This document shows positions 16,888 through 26,077 of a stretch of 64,000 nucleotides of DNA, piece by piece (position 1 is the first letter of the stretch; each line of letters begins with the position of its first letter). Under the pieces are notes generated by a model that saw nothing but the letters and a program-made list of their open reading frames with translations, did not search any database and was not told the DNA's origin. The DNA comes from Bacteroidales bacterium. Lineage in GTDB: Bacteria > Bacteroidota > Bacteroidia > Bacteroidales > F082. The position numbers and the translations under genes were made by a program. The DNA lies in contig JAGBQJ010000001.1 in the NCBI GenBank assembly GCA_017632935.1, positions 124,001 to 188,000 on the forward strand, given 5' to 3'.

Positions 16888-16942
16888 GCATCGCATAGAT
16901 TCCCGCCCACCCACTTACCCACGTTGGAATGACATGCGCTGC
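16888..16942. repeat. hairpin with conserved core and private stem, copy B (inverted)
   Basis: The arms GCATCGCAT and ATGCGCTGC pair at 8 of 9 positions around AGATTCCCGCC...GTTGGAATGAC, which is the complement-oriented core. Outer arms CTGCCCAT (16860) and ATGGGCAG (16998) pair around it. Confidence 0.7.
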
Positions 16943-17012
16943 TGGAAGAAATGACATGGTCAGCGGAGCTTTGACATGGGAGGCTAACTGGAATAACATG
17001 GGCAGCTAACCT

Positions 17013-18083
<1,071 letters not shown>

Positions 18084-18086
18084 AAA

Positions 18087-18878
18087 TTACAGATTATTCT
18101 TTTCGATATCCTTGAAGTACTTGACGGTCTGATATTTCAACTCATCGCAGGCTGCATCGTCGCAGACAATGATGCCTTTGGGGTGCATCTGCAGCACACT
18201 GACGGTCCACATCTGGCTGACAGCACCTTCGATGGCATGCGCCAAGGCGCGGGCCTTGCCGTGACCGTTAGCGAGAATCATCACCTCGCGGCTGTCCATC
18301 ACGGTACCCACACCCACGGTCAAAGCGGTCTTCGGCACCTTGTTGATGTCGTTCTCGAAGAAGCGTGAGTTGGCGATGATGGTGTCGGAAGTCAAGGTCT
18401 TCACGCGAGTGCGTGAGGTCAGGCTGCTGCCGGGCTCGTTGAAGGCGATGTGACCATCAGGACCGATGCCGCCCATGAAGAGGTCGATGCCGCCGTAGCT
18501 CTTGATTTTGGCCTCGTAGTCGGCGCATTCTTTCTCCAGATCCTTGGCGTTGCCATTGAGGATATTGACGTTCTCCTTCTTGATGTCGATGTGCTTGAAG
18601 AAGTTGTTCCACATAAAGCTGTGGTAGCTCTCAGGGTGGTCCTCAGGGATGCGGACATATTCGTCCATGTTGAAGGTGACCACGTTCTTGAAGGAGACCT
18701 GGCCTTTCTTGTAAAGCTTCACCAGCTCCTTGTAGGTGCCGATAGGCGTGGAACCTGTAGGAAGACCTAAAATAAAGGGTTTCTTGGCCGTTGGCTTGAA
18801 GGCATTAATGCGTTCAACAATGTGGTTAGCGGCCCAACGCGACATTTTGTCATAGTTTTGTTCGATAATGACTCTCAT
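18087..18878 (-). CDS. nagB: glucosamine-6-phosphate deaminase
   Basis: A 263-residue enzyme converting glucosamine-6-phosphate to fructose-6-phosphate and ammonia, controlling flow between central metabolism and amino-sugar synthesis. [16 protein letters not shown] binds the phosphate, FNMDEYV carries the catalytic aspartate, and [17 protein letters not shown] carries the histidine-glutamate relay. Length is normal. The gene is bracketed closely by two related heptad hairpins, 3 bases from its stop on one side and about 50 bases from its start on the other. Its position in the polysaccharide locus fits with UDP-GlcNAc-derived sugars. Confidence 0.95.
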   Translation of the reverse strand: MRVIIEQNYDKMSRWAANHIVERINAFKPTAKKPFILGLPTGSTPIGTYKELVKLYKKGQVSFKNVVTFNMDEYVRIPEDHPESYHSFMWNNFFKHIDIKKENVNILNGNAKDLEKECADYEAKIKSYGGIDLFMGGIGPDGHIAFNEPGSSLTSRTRVKTLTSDTIIANSRFFENDINKVPKTALTVGVGTVMDSREVMILANGHGKARALAHAIEGAVSQMWTVSVLQMHPKGIIVCDDAACDELKYQTVKYFKDIEKNNL

Positions 18879-18926
18879 GATGTATGGTTTTAATTGTTTA
18901 GTTGTTCAGTTGTTCAGTTGTTTAGT

Positions 18927-19027
18927 GGCTTTTGGCCTCTGGCTTCTGGCCTCTGGCAGTTTTTGGTAAAGGAGGGTCTTCCCTTCTGTGAAAGCTGCCA
19001 GGAGCCAAGAGCCAAGAGCCAGTAGCC
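18927..19027. repeat. heptad-repeat hairpin right of nagB
   Basis: TTTGGCCTCTGGCTTCTGGC units pair imperfectly with GCCAGGAGCCAAGAGCC units; the loop holds GAGGGTCTTCCCTTCTGT, nearly the loop of the copy at 17991-18083. Just before it, 18893-18926 carries TTGTTCAG-type units with 8-base spacing. Confidence 0.75.
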
Positions 19028-19029
19028 CA

Positions 19030-21237
19030 TTAATGGGTGTCTCTGTATTTTTGGATTAATGCCACAAATTCCTCAGTTTCTTGGCGAATCTGTTTGACGA
19101 ACGACACCTCGTCAATCTTGCCGATGACGGCAATCTTTTCCTCTTCGTTGCGGAAGGTGGCGTTGCGGAATTCGTTCTCGTAGTCTTTCTTGCGGCTTTC
19201 GTAGACTTGGTCACAGATGTAATGCTGGATGCGGATGGCCTTGTCCAGATTCTCGTGCCACATCTCCTCGGTGAGCACGTCGGCATCGTCCTTATAGAGG
19301 AACATCAGCGAGAAATAGGCGTGACGCAGTTTCTCAGCCTGATAGTTCTTCCACAACTCATCGTAACGGTGATGGATTTCGTCCCAAGTGTTGAGCTTGC
19401 CCTCACGGATGTCGGCACGTAGTTGGTCGGCATATTCCTCGGGCATGGTCTGACCACCCAGGTTAATCCATTTGCGAAGGCGCTTGCCTCGCATCTGGTT
19501 GACGATATGCTCCATATCCGTGTCGGGATGGGCTTCAAGGTAATGCATGGTGGTGGTCACAGCATAATAGGTAATCATGTCACCGTAGGCATGATAAGCC
19601 CCCAAAGGCTTGAGGATACGCACCTTACGCTTGCCCTTCTCCATGTGTTCACCGAAGACTTCCAAGGCTTTCACGGTCTCGGGCTCGTTGTCAAGAAGGT
19701 TCTTGCCACATTCGCGTAGATCGTAATACTCATACTTCTCAGGATTTTCGCCTTTCTTTCGGAGATAAGCCTTGGCGACCCATACTTCAAGGAGCTTGCG
19801 ACCTTCGATGATTTCCTCAACGGTATCTGGTGCAAGTGTTTCAAATTCAATGTTTTGAATCTTTCGTTTGCGTTTGTCGCGTTTCACATATTTTGAGGTG
19901 TTACGCGCGATGGCGTACATGTTGTACATCCACCAATAGGCAGGCATGACCTCTAGCTCGTTCTTGGCCGTGTTGTTGTTGACCAAGCAGAACGGCAACA
20001 TGATGTTAAGCTCACTGGGATAGTCGGCCTTGCTGAGCAAGGTGAACGAGGCGAACTTCGACGAGTGCTTCACGCTCGAACAGAGTCCTGGCCAGAAGCC
20101 GCGCGAGGCCACAATCTCGCCGTCGGTGGCGCGACTGTTGTGGTTGGAGCCCATGGTGGCACCAGCGGCCATGTTGCTTTGTCCCATGACACAAGCCGAG
20201 ATGAGGAAGGAGTTGTTGTGGTGTTGCTCGTGCGAGGGGAAGATAAGGTTGTTCAACACCTCGCAGCACGAGATGGTGGAGTTGTCGCCCATCACGGAGT
20301 GGATGAGGCGTGCGCCGTATTTCAGGTTACAATTATCGCCCAACACGAATCGCGTGGCCACCACCGAATAGAAGATACGGCAGCCGTAGCCTGTCACGCC
20401 GTTCACCAAGATGACACCCTCGCCGATTTGCGATGGCTCTTCTTCCGACGAGTTGATGGTGACGTTCTTCAGTTTACTTGCACCTTTGATATAGCAATGC
20501 GGTCCCACCTTGGCATCCTTCAGGATCCAGCAGTTCTTGATGACGCACGACTCACCGATGGTGCCATAGTAGCCACGGTGGAAGTCAACACTGGCCTGGG
20601 TGATTTCCTTGAGGCGTTCTTGTAGCTTGGTGTCGTCGGTGTATTTGGCCCACAGGTAGGCGTCAGCGGTAATCATGCCGTCGAAAGGCAGAATTCTGCG
20701 GGTGCCGATTTCGTTCATCACCTCGAGCCACACGCGCACGTCTTCGGGCTCGCCTTCCTTGATAGTGCCGTTGCCGAACTTGGAATGGTCGGTGGTGGAG
20801 ATTTCCTGGATGTTGAAGAGGATGCTACGGTCGCCGATGATGTAGTTGGCCATGTAATGCACGTCGTGGATGGCCACATCGTCGCCGATATCGCACGAGA
20901 TGATGCTGCTGTCCGTGATGCCGATAGGCACACGGAGGTCATGGTATTGCAGCACTTTGTTGGTCACCCTGCCAATACGCACCATCCCAAGGAAGTGGTT
21001 GTTGCGTACCATATTGGTATCGAATTCATCGGTGACCCAGATGTCGTCCCAGTTGTTGGCGGAGTTGCTGTTTTTCACCAAGCGCTCGATTTCGTCGGAA
21101 CGCAGATGACGCCAGCCACCTTCAGGTTTCTTCACCTGCTGGTTGCGGTAGTAGTACTCGTCGTGACCGTGCAAGTACTTCTCATCGATGAAGTTCTTGT
21201 AAATCCGGTCGTAGTCAATAATCGTTACTTTATCCAT
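19030..21237 (-). CDS. DUF4954 left-handed beta-helix protein
   Basis: A 735-residue protein, started at MDKVTIIDYD because the longer frame only adds untypical residues. Residues roughly 115-385 show runs of hexapeptide-like turns (SIISCDIGDDVAIHDV, CVIKNCWILKDAKVGPHCYI, GARLIHSVMGDNSTISCC) of a left-handed beta-helix as in acyltransferases and sugar nucleotidyltransferases. HEQHHNNSFLISA and GANHNSR-like segments are conserved in DUF4954. The C-terminal 300 residues are helical. The family is typical of Bacteroidales and lies near sugar-nucleotide genes, but its reaction is not known. Acetyl transfer to a sugar is a reasonable guess only. Confidence 0.82.
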   Translation of the reverse strand: MDKVTIIDYDRIYKNFIDEKYLHGHDEYYYRNQQVKKPEGGWRHLRSDEIERLVKNSNSANNWDDIWVTDEFDTNMVRNNHFLGMVRIGRVTNKVLQYHDLRVPIGITDSSIISCDIGDDVAIHDVHYMANYIIGDRSILFNIQEISTTDHSKFGNGTIKEGEPEDVRVWLEVMNEIGTRRILPFDGMITADAYLWAKYTDDTKLQERLKEITQASVDFHRGYYGTIGESCVIKNCWILKDAKVGPHCYIKGASKLKNVTINSSEEEPSQIGEGVILVNGVTGYGCRIFYSVVATRFVLGDNCNLKYGARLIHSVMGDNSTISCCEVLNNLIFPSHEQHHNNSFLISACVMGQSNMAAGATMGSNHNSRATDGEIVASRGFWPGLCSSVKHSSKFASFTLLSKADYPSELNIMLPFCLVNNNTAKNELEVMPAYWWMYNMYAIARNTSKYVKRDKRKRKIQNIEFETLAPDTVEEIIEGRKLLEVWVAKAYLRKKGENPEKYEYYDLRECGKNLLDNEPETVKALEVFGEHMEKGKRKVRILKPLGAYHAYGDMITYYAVTTTMHYLEAHPDTDMEHIVNQMRGKRLRKWINLGGQTMPEEYADQLRADIREGKLNTWDEIHHRYDELWKNYQAEKLRHAYFSLMFLYKDDADVLTEEMWHENLDKAIRIQHYICDQVYESRKKDYENEFRNATFRNEEEKIAVIGKIDEVSFVKQIRQETEEFVALIQKYRDTH

Positions 21238-21248
21238 ATATGTAGTTT

Positions 21249-21758
21249 TTACAGAAATTCTTCCGACCAACCATGGCCTAAATCCCAATGGACATCGACC
21301 ACCAAGTCGAAATCCTCAGGTAGGTTGAATTCGTCTTCCAATAACTCCCTAAACGTTTCAATATCAATTGTTTTTCCATCCATTCCATCGTTAAGCCAGT
21401 GTCCGACACAAACATAAAACTTGTCCGTTTCCTCATCCAAGAAAACATGGCCTCGAGGAATCATTGTGTAGTTGTTCTCCTGATAAAAAATGGAATCTGT
21501 CTTGCCTTTGGCTTTGGCACGATGGTGTTGCTTCTGCCAATAGGTCTTATGCAGCTTGTTGATGGTCGCCTTACCGTTGATGAAAGGCGCTTTGTCGGCA
21601 TCCATCTTCTCAACACCGAACAAGGAACCATCGTTAGGGTCATACCAAAATATACCCAATTGAGGCTCTCCGTCGTCCAAAAAGCCTTTCATGGCGTCAA
21701 TCAAGTCCTTGTGTTCCTGATCGTTAGTATGTGCTATGCCGTTTTTATCCTTAACCAT
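21249..21758 (-). CDS. conserved hypothetical protein, 169 residues
   Basis: I do not recognise a named family. The protein is soluble, acidic and starts MVKDKNGIAHTND. It has a plausible alpha/beta pattern, a WYDPNDGSLFGVEKMDADKA turn-rich segment, NYTMIPRGHVFLDEETDKFY and a tryptophan-rich end VVDVHWDLGHGWSEEFL. The start lies 1 base from the rmlB copy-2 stop and its own stop is 11 bases before the DUF4954 start, so it belongs to this operon. The preserved frame and coupling support a real gene. No signal peptide or membrane segment is visible. Confidence 0.7.
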   Translation of the reverse strand: MVKDKNGIAHTNDQEHKDLIDAMKGFLDDGEPQLGIFWYDPNDGSLFGVEKMDADKAPFINGKATINKLHKTYWQKQHHRAKAKGKTDSIFYQENNYTMIPRGHVFLDEETDKFYVCVGHWLNDGMDGKTIDIETFRELLEDEFNLPEDFDLVVDVHWDLGHGWSEEFL

Positions 21759-21759
21759 C

Positions 21760-22962
21760 TTATCTGTTCTTGTACATATCGTCGTAGTACTTCTGGTAAT
21801 CCCCAGAGGTGACGTTGTCCATCCACTCTTGGTTGTCGAGATACCAGCGAACGGTCTTCTCAATGCCCTCCTCAAACTGGAGACTCGGCTCCCAGCCTAA
21901 TTCTTTCTGGAGTTTGGTCGAGTCGATGGCATAACGCAGGTCATGTCCAGCGCGGTCAGTGACGTAAGTGATTAAATCCATGTCGGCACCCTCTGGACGA
22001 CCCAGCAGGCGGTCGGTGGTGTTGATCAACACCTTGATGAGGTCGATGTTCTTCCATTCGTTGAAGCCGCCGATGTTGTAGGTCTCGGCTACCTTGCCCT
22101 CATGGAAGATGAGGTCGATGGCGCGGGCGTGGTCTTCCACATAAAGCCAGTCGCGCACGTTCTCGCCCTTGCCGTAAACAGGCAACGGCTTGCGGTGACG
22201 GATGTTATTGATGAACAGCGGAATAAGCTTCTCGGGGAACTGATAAGGGCCGTAGTTGTTCGAGCAGTTCGTCACGATGGTCGGCAAGCCGTAGGTGTCA
22301 TGGAAAGCACGCACGAAATGGTCGCTGCTGGCCTTGGCAGCACTGTAGGGGCTGTGAGGCTGGTATTTCAAATCCTCGGTGAAAAACTTGCTGCCATAGG
22401 CCAGATGATGTTTGCCACTGCTGGCCTTGGTGCTGAAAGGCGGTAGGATGCCTTCGGGATTGGTGAGCTCCAGAGCGCCGTAGACCTCGTCTGTGCTGAT
22501 ATGGTAAAAACGGAATGCTGAATTATGAATGCTGAATGCTGAATGACCAGGTCCGGTAGGCAATTCTGCATTCTGCATTCTGCATTCTGCATTCACCTGT
22601 TCCCAATACAATTTTGCCGCTTGCAGCAGGCTCAACGTTCCCATTACATTGGTCTGGGCGAAGGTGAACGGGTCTTTAATCGACCGGTCCACATGGCTTT
22701 CGGCAGCGAGATGGATGATGCCATCGACATGCTCCTCTTGCATTAGTTTGTAAACACCCTCGAAATCGCAGATGTCCATCTTGACGAAGCGATAGTTGGG
22801 TTTGTCCTCGATGTCCTTTAAGTTGGCGAGGTTGCCGGCATAAGTCAACTTGTCGAGGTTGATGATCTTATACTCGGGGTATTTGTTGACAAAGAGGCGG
22901 ACGACATGGCTGCCGATAAAACCGGCGCCACCGGTGATGATAATTGTACGTTTGTAATTCAT
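21760..22962 (-). CDS. rmlB: dTDP-glucose 4,6-dehydratase (copy 2) with repeat-encoded insert
   Basis: A 400-residue close paralogue of the rmlB at 1687-2820, with the same [20 protein letters not shown] and SPYSAAKASSD motifs. The only large difference is residues about 122-150, where ten residues of copy 1 (between YW and RFYHIS) are replaced by thirty residues reading NAECRMQNAEL...GHSAFSIHNSAF. That segment is encoded by a heptad-repeat hairpin at 22511-22594 that stays in frame. Active-site motifs lie right after it and are intact, so the enzyme may still work. Two copies in one locus suggest two merged sugar cassettes or a duplication. Confidence 0.95.
   Translation of the reverse strand: MNYKRTIIITGGAGFIGSHVVRLFVNKYPEYKIINLDKLTYAGNLANLKDIEDKPNYRFVKMDICDFEGVYKLMQEEHVDGIIHLAAESHVDRSIKDPFTFAQTNVMGTLSLLQAAKLYWEQVNAECRMQNAELPTGPGHSAFSIHNSAFRFYHISTDEVYGALELTNPEGILPPFSTKASSGKHHLAYGSKFFTEDLKYQPHSPYSAAKASSDHFVRAFHDTYGLPTIVTNCSNNYGPYQFPEKLIPLFINNIRHRKPLPVYGKGENVRDWLYVEDHARAIDLIFHEGKVAETYNIGGFNEWKNIDLIKVLINTTDRLLGRPEGADMDLITYVTDRAGHDLRYAIDSTKLQKELGWEPSLQFEEGIEKTVRWYLDNQEWMDNVTSGDYQKYYDDMYKNR
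22511..22594. repeat. heptad hairpin (GAATGCA/TTCAGCA) inside rmlB copy 2
   Basis: On the coding strand GAATGCA units repeated four times are followed by a short loop and CATTCAG units, ending in CATAATTCAGCATTC. The arms pair with one A-A mismatch per seven bases. The same element, in the same orientation relative to the coding strand, lies at 39656-39747. Confidence 0.85.
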
Positions 22963-22983
22963 GATATAGTTGGTATTTGTTTG

Positions 22984-23994
22984 TTAATATCCATTGGGGT
23001 TGTTTTTCTGCCAGTTCCACGAGTCGCGGCACATCTCTTCGAGGCCGTATTGTGCTTTCCAGCCCAGCTCACGATAGGCCTTGGCCGGGTTGGAATAACA
23101 GGTGGCAATGTCGCCTGCACGTCGCGGCTTGATGCTGTATGGAATCTTGATGCCATTGACCTTCTCGAAGGTCTTCACTACGTCCAACACCGAATAGCCT
23201 TGTCCCGTGCCGAGGTTATAGATGGCAATACCGCACTTACGCTCAATGGCTTGCAGGGCCGCCACATGACCACGGGCCAAGTCCACAACATGGATGTAGT
23301 CGCGGACGCCTGTGCCGTCGGGAGTGTCATAGTCGTTGCCGAAGACGCCCAGTTCAGGACGCTTGCCCACAGCCACCTGGGTGACGTAGGGCATCAAGTT
23401 GTTCGGGATGCCGTTGGGGTTCTCCCCTATCCTGCCGCTCGGGTGGGCGCCGATGGGGTTGAAGTAGCGCATCAGCACGATGTTCCACTCCTTGTCGGCT
23501 TTCTGCATATCCATCATGATCTCCTCGAGCATGCTCTTGGTCTGACCGTAGGGGTTGGTGCAATGTCCTTTGGGACATTCCTCTGTGATGGGAATGATGG
23601 CCGGGTCACCGTAGACGGTGGCCGACGAAGAGAAGATGATGCTCTTGCAGCCATGCTGACGCATTACGTCAAGTAAAGTCAAGGTACCGCCGATGTTGTT
23701 CTCGTAGTATTCCCAAGGCTTCTCCACACTTTCGCCCACGGCTTTCAAGCCGGCGAAGTGGATGCAGGCATCAAAATGATGGGCTTCCATCACTCGGTTG
23801 AGGCCTTCACGGTCGCGGATGTCGACTTGGTAGAAGGGGATTTGTTTCCCTGTTAATTCCGCTACGCGTTCCAGCGACTTGGGATTGCTGTTGCAGAGGT
23901 TATCGATGACTACGGTCTCATGACCCGCAGCGTTCAATTCAACTAAGGTGTGAGAGCCTATAAAGCCGGCTCCGCCTGTGACTAGGATTTTCAT
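22984..23994 (-). CDS. galE: UDP-glucose 4-epimerase
   Basis: A 336-residue SDR interconverting UDP-glucose and UDP-galactose (or the GlcNAc forms). [16 protein letters not shown] opens the Rossmann fold, [10 protein letters not shown] and [14 protein letters not shown] carry the catalytic Ser/Tyr/Lys, and [18 protein letters not shown] is a GalE signature. Length is standard. It precedes rmlB copy 2 by 21 bases and is the first gene of this block after the repeat-filled gap at 24.0-24.16 kb. It supplies galactose or GalNAc units to the polysaccharide. Confidence 0.96.
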   Translation of the reverse strand: MKILVTGGAGFIGSHTLVELNAAGHETVVIDNLCNSNPKSLERVAELTGKQIPFYQVDIRDREGLNRVMEAHHFDACIHFAGLKAVGESVEKPWEYYENNIGGTLTLLDVMRQHGCKSIIFSSSATVYGDPAIIPITEECPKGHCTNPYGQTKSMLEEIMMDMQKADKEWNIVLMRYFNPIGAHPSGRIGENPNGIPNNLMPYVTQVAVGKRPELGVFGNDYDTPDGTGVRDYIHVVDLARGHVAALQAIERKCGIAIYNLGTGQGYSVLDVVKTFEKVNGIKIPYSIKPRRAGDIATCYSNPAKAYRELGWKAQYGLEEMCRDSWNWQKNNPNGY

Positions 23995-24010
23995 ATGTTA
24001 GTGTTTATGA

Positions 24011-24078
24011 GGCCATTGAAGCCATGTCATTCCTGCGGTAGGCCGTGCGATGGCGTGGAATCTATGGCTTTAATGGCC
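24011..24078. repeat. hairpin with conserved core and private stem, copy C
   Basis: GGCCATTGAAGCCAT pairs with ATGGCTTTAATGGCC over 15 bases with one G-U pair. The core holds GTCATTCCTGCGG and GTGGAATCT, as in the other copies. Confidence 0.8.
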
Positions 24079-24106
24079 TGCCTTAAAAATTATTTCTTCT
24101 TGAACC

Positions 24107-24161
24107 GCCTCCTATAGATTCCCGCCTTCCCACCAGCCAACGTTGGAATGACATAGGAGGC
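24107..24161. repeat. hairpin with conserved core and private stem, copy D (inverted)
   Basis: GCCTCCTAT pairs perfectly with ATAGGAGGC around AGATTCCCGCC...GTTGGAATGAC. It is the inverted counterpart of copy C, 28 bases away, and ends 9 bases from the methyltransferase stop, where it may also terminate transcription. Confidence 0.8.
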
Positions 24162-24169
24162 TTGATTTT

Positions 24170-25876
24170 CTACTCTGTTGTCAAATCTATCTCGTCTGGA
24201 GTAAACTCATACAAAGAAAAAATCCTTTCGTCGATTTCATCTTGGGCGTCCTTATCACCACTCAAAGCCCGGTCGACGAGAGCGCTGAACTGTTGGTCTT
24301 GTTCGGATGTAATTTTCGGAAATGGCAAGGAAGAAAGGTTGCCTTTCAGTATCTTGATGTCATTGAATCTCTTGGCATACAAGAAGTTAAACAACTCCGA
24401 ATTCAAAAACGCCAGGACCGTCTTGATGCTCATGCCGTCAATTTCGGGAATGAGGATGTTGGCGCTGTTGAGGAAAAGGCGCTGCTTGTCGTCGTAGGTA
24501 AAACAAAGCCTACTCGACACGAACTTATACACCAGCTTCTCTTTGGCGCGATAGAACTCATCCTTGGCACATTGTTGGAAATCAGCGCGGTTGTATTTGA
24601 TGTAACGACTCGCCTTTTTCAGGCCATATTTTGTGATGTCCTTACCCGTGAAGATAGGCTCCAGGCCTTTTCGCGGTCTGTCTTTCAGCACCTTGGCATT
24701 GTTGCCCGTAATAATACCTAATGCCCATTGACTGTGCGAGAGGTCGTCATGGCGCATGCGTTCCACCTTGCTGATGATAGCCTCGTCGCGGTCGTTGAGC
24801 ATGGGAATGGCACAGAAGTCGTCCTCGCTCGGCACGAACTCCTTCTTCGACACCTCATTGTTGATGCCATACACCTTGTAGCTTTGGCTCCCAAACGTCG
24901 GTTTTCTACTGACTTTCAGGCTAATGAAATCGGTGAACACTCCTTTGAAACGCTCGCAGTAGCATTTCAAGGTCTCCATGCGTGTTTCATGCGTCACAAA
25001 ATGACGGAAGTCGGCATGTACCTTGATTTTCATCATCGAGGTAGGTAAAAGGAAATGCTGTATTCCATTCTGTTTCAAGAACTTGAAGGACTCGGTAAAA
25101 AACAAAGAAGCATTTTCCTTGGATTGTATGACCTCAGAGGCGTGCAGCTTGCCCTTCTCGGTGCCCCAAGGCGGGTTGGTGACGATATAGTCGAACCTCA
25201 AATCGCCCAAGGCCGAGGCAGCGTGCAGCAGGAAATCCATCTGGTATATCTGAGGATAAACCGATGATTCATTGTATCTTACCATCAGGTTAGCCTTGGC
25301 AATCATCACGGCAAGCGGGTCGTTGTCGATGCCATAGAGTTGCTCCAATTGGGCGTGTTGCACCTTCAAGAGGAATATCCCACTACCGCAGCAAGGGTCA
25401 AGGAACTTCTCGCCGCTCAACATGCGAATATCGGAAAGCATCTCGTTGACAATCACTGGCTTGGTATAATACAATCCTTTCAAGATGCGATGCCCTTCCG
25501 CCGTCAGCGACTGGTAGATGAAACCGATCCAATCGTCTTGTCGGTTTTTCAGGATCTGACGCGGCACCTCAAGGCCGAGACGCTGATAATGCGTGTATTC
25601 CTCGAAGAAACGCTGTTTGTTGGCCTCGTTGACTTTATTGTGCTCAACGTAGGAGGCACAAAGACTGAAAATCAAGTCGTTGATGGGATAAGTGGTGTCG
25701 CGCAACTCCTCCACAAAACGCGGAAGGCTGCCTGCCATCACATAACCTTCGGGCGTGATGATGCGCTGCGAGCGGCTCTTGTTTGCACGTCGCGTCAAAC
25801 GGTCCTTGCCGTCGTTTTTCAGCTTGTCCCAGTTGCGTTGGGTGGCTTTCGATATGAAAAGGTTGGTTTCCGTCAT
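24170..25876 (-). CDS. orphan N6-adenine DNA methyltransferase (TaqI-like)
   Basis: A 568-residue SAM-dependent enzyme beginning MTETNLFISK; AGGAGG about 12 bases upstream supports this start. Motif I is DPCCGSGIFLL at 160-170 and the catalytic motif is NPPW at 234-237, so it methylates adenine N6. The C-terminal 200 residues (LGIITGNNAKVL, GLEPIFTGKDI, NILIPEIDGM) look like a TaqI-type target recognition domain. No restriction nuclease gene adjoins, and the N-terminal 130 residues show no PD-(D/E)xK motif that I can see. It may be an orphan or a restriction-modification remnant. It has its own -7 box at 25970. Confidence 0.85.
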   Translation of the reverse strand: MTETNLFISKATQRNWDKLKNDGKDRLTRRANKSRSQRIITPEGYVMAGSLPRFVEELRDTTYPINDLIFSLCASYVEHNKVNEANKQRFFEEYTHYQRLGLEVPRQILKNRQDDWIGFIYQSLTAEGHRILKGLYYTKPVIVNEMLSDIRMLSGEKFLDPCCGSGIFLLKVQHAQLEQLYGIDNDPLAVMIAKANLMVRYNESSVYPQIYQMDFLLHAASALGDLRFDYIVTNPPWGTEKGKLHASEVIQSKENASLFFTESFKFLKQNGIQHFLLPTSMMKIKVHADFRHFVTHETRMETLKCYCERFKGVFTDFISLKVSRKPTFGSQSYKVYGINNEVSKKEFVPSEDDFCAIPMLNDRDEAIISKVERMRHDDLSHSQWALGIITGNNAKVLKDRPRKGLEPIFTGKDITKYGLKKASRYIKYNRADFQQCAKDEFYRAKEKLVYKFVSSRLCFTYDDKQRLFLNSANILIPEIDGMSIKTVLAFLNSELFNFLYAKRFNDIKILKGNLSSLPFPKITSEQDQQFSALVDRALSGDKDAQDEIDERIFSLYEFTPDEIDLTTE

Positions 25877-25969
25877 GATACAGCTTCGCCTCCTAAGTCC
25901 CATCAAGTTTACTTAACGAACTCTATTTCAATCATATACAAAATCGCCCAATAAGGCATATTAATCCTG

Positions 25970-25977
25970 CAAATATA
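25970..25977 (-). promoter_or_regulatory. -7 box (TATATTTG) for the methyltransferase gene
   Basis: The minus strand has TATATTTG about 94 bases before the methyltransferase start. It fits TAnnTTTG. Confidence 0.5.
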
Positions 25978-26049
25978 AGTATTTCTTTGGTTTTGCAACT
26001 AATTTGTGGAATAAAATAAACGAGGCGTGTTTTTCATACGTTTTTTGTC

Positions 26050-26057
26050 TACTTTTG
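26050..26057 (+). promoter_or_regulatory. -7 box (TACTTTTG) for tsaB
   Basis: TACTTTTG lies 20 bases before the tsaB ATG, the typical Bacteroidota distance. Confidence 0.6.
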
Positions 26058-26077
26058 CCTGATAAAAACCCAAGAAC

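Larger units (their letters stand above)
16708..17012. repeat. repeat-filled gap between pnuC and the WlbA-like gene
   Basis: The 305 bases contain no gene. They are packed with members of one hairpin family (conserved CATGTCATYCC on one side and GRATCTATG on the other, or their complements): an incomplete copy at about 16733-16760, a complete one at 16763-16830, one at 16888-16942, and a further outer pair of arms at 16860-16867 and 16998-17005 enclosing it. Confidence 0.75.

Noticed and set aside
16708..17012. Possible TPP riboswitch upstream of pnuC
   Set aside because: The minus strand has CGTAGGGATG twice, but each is part of a repeat hairpin; no CTGAGA element or matching stems are present.
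22511..22594. CRISPR-like array
   Set aside because: The units are 7 bases with no spacers and form a hairpin; there are no cas genes in the window.
24170..25876. Type IIG restriction-modification enzyme
   Set aside because: No PD-(D/E)xK motif is seen in the N-terminal region and the length is short for a combined enzyme; called a methyltransferase only.
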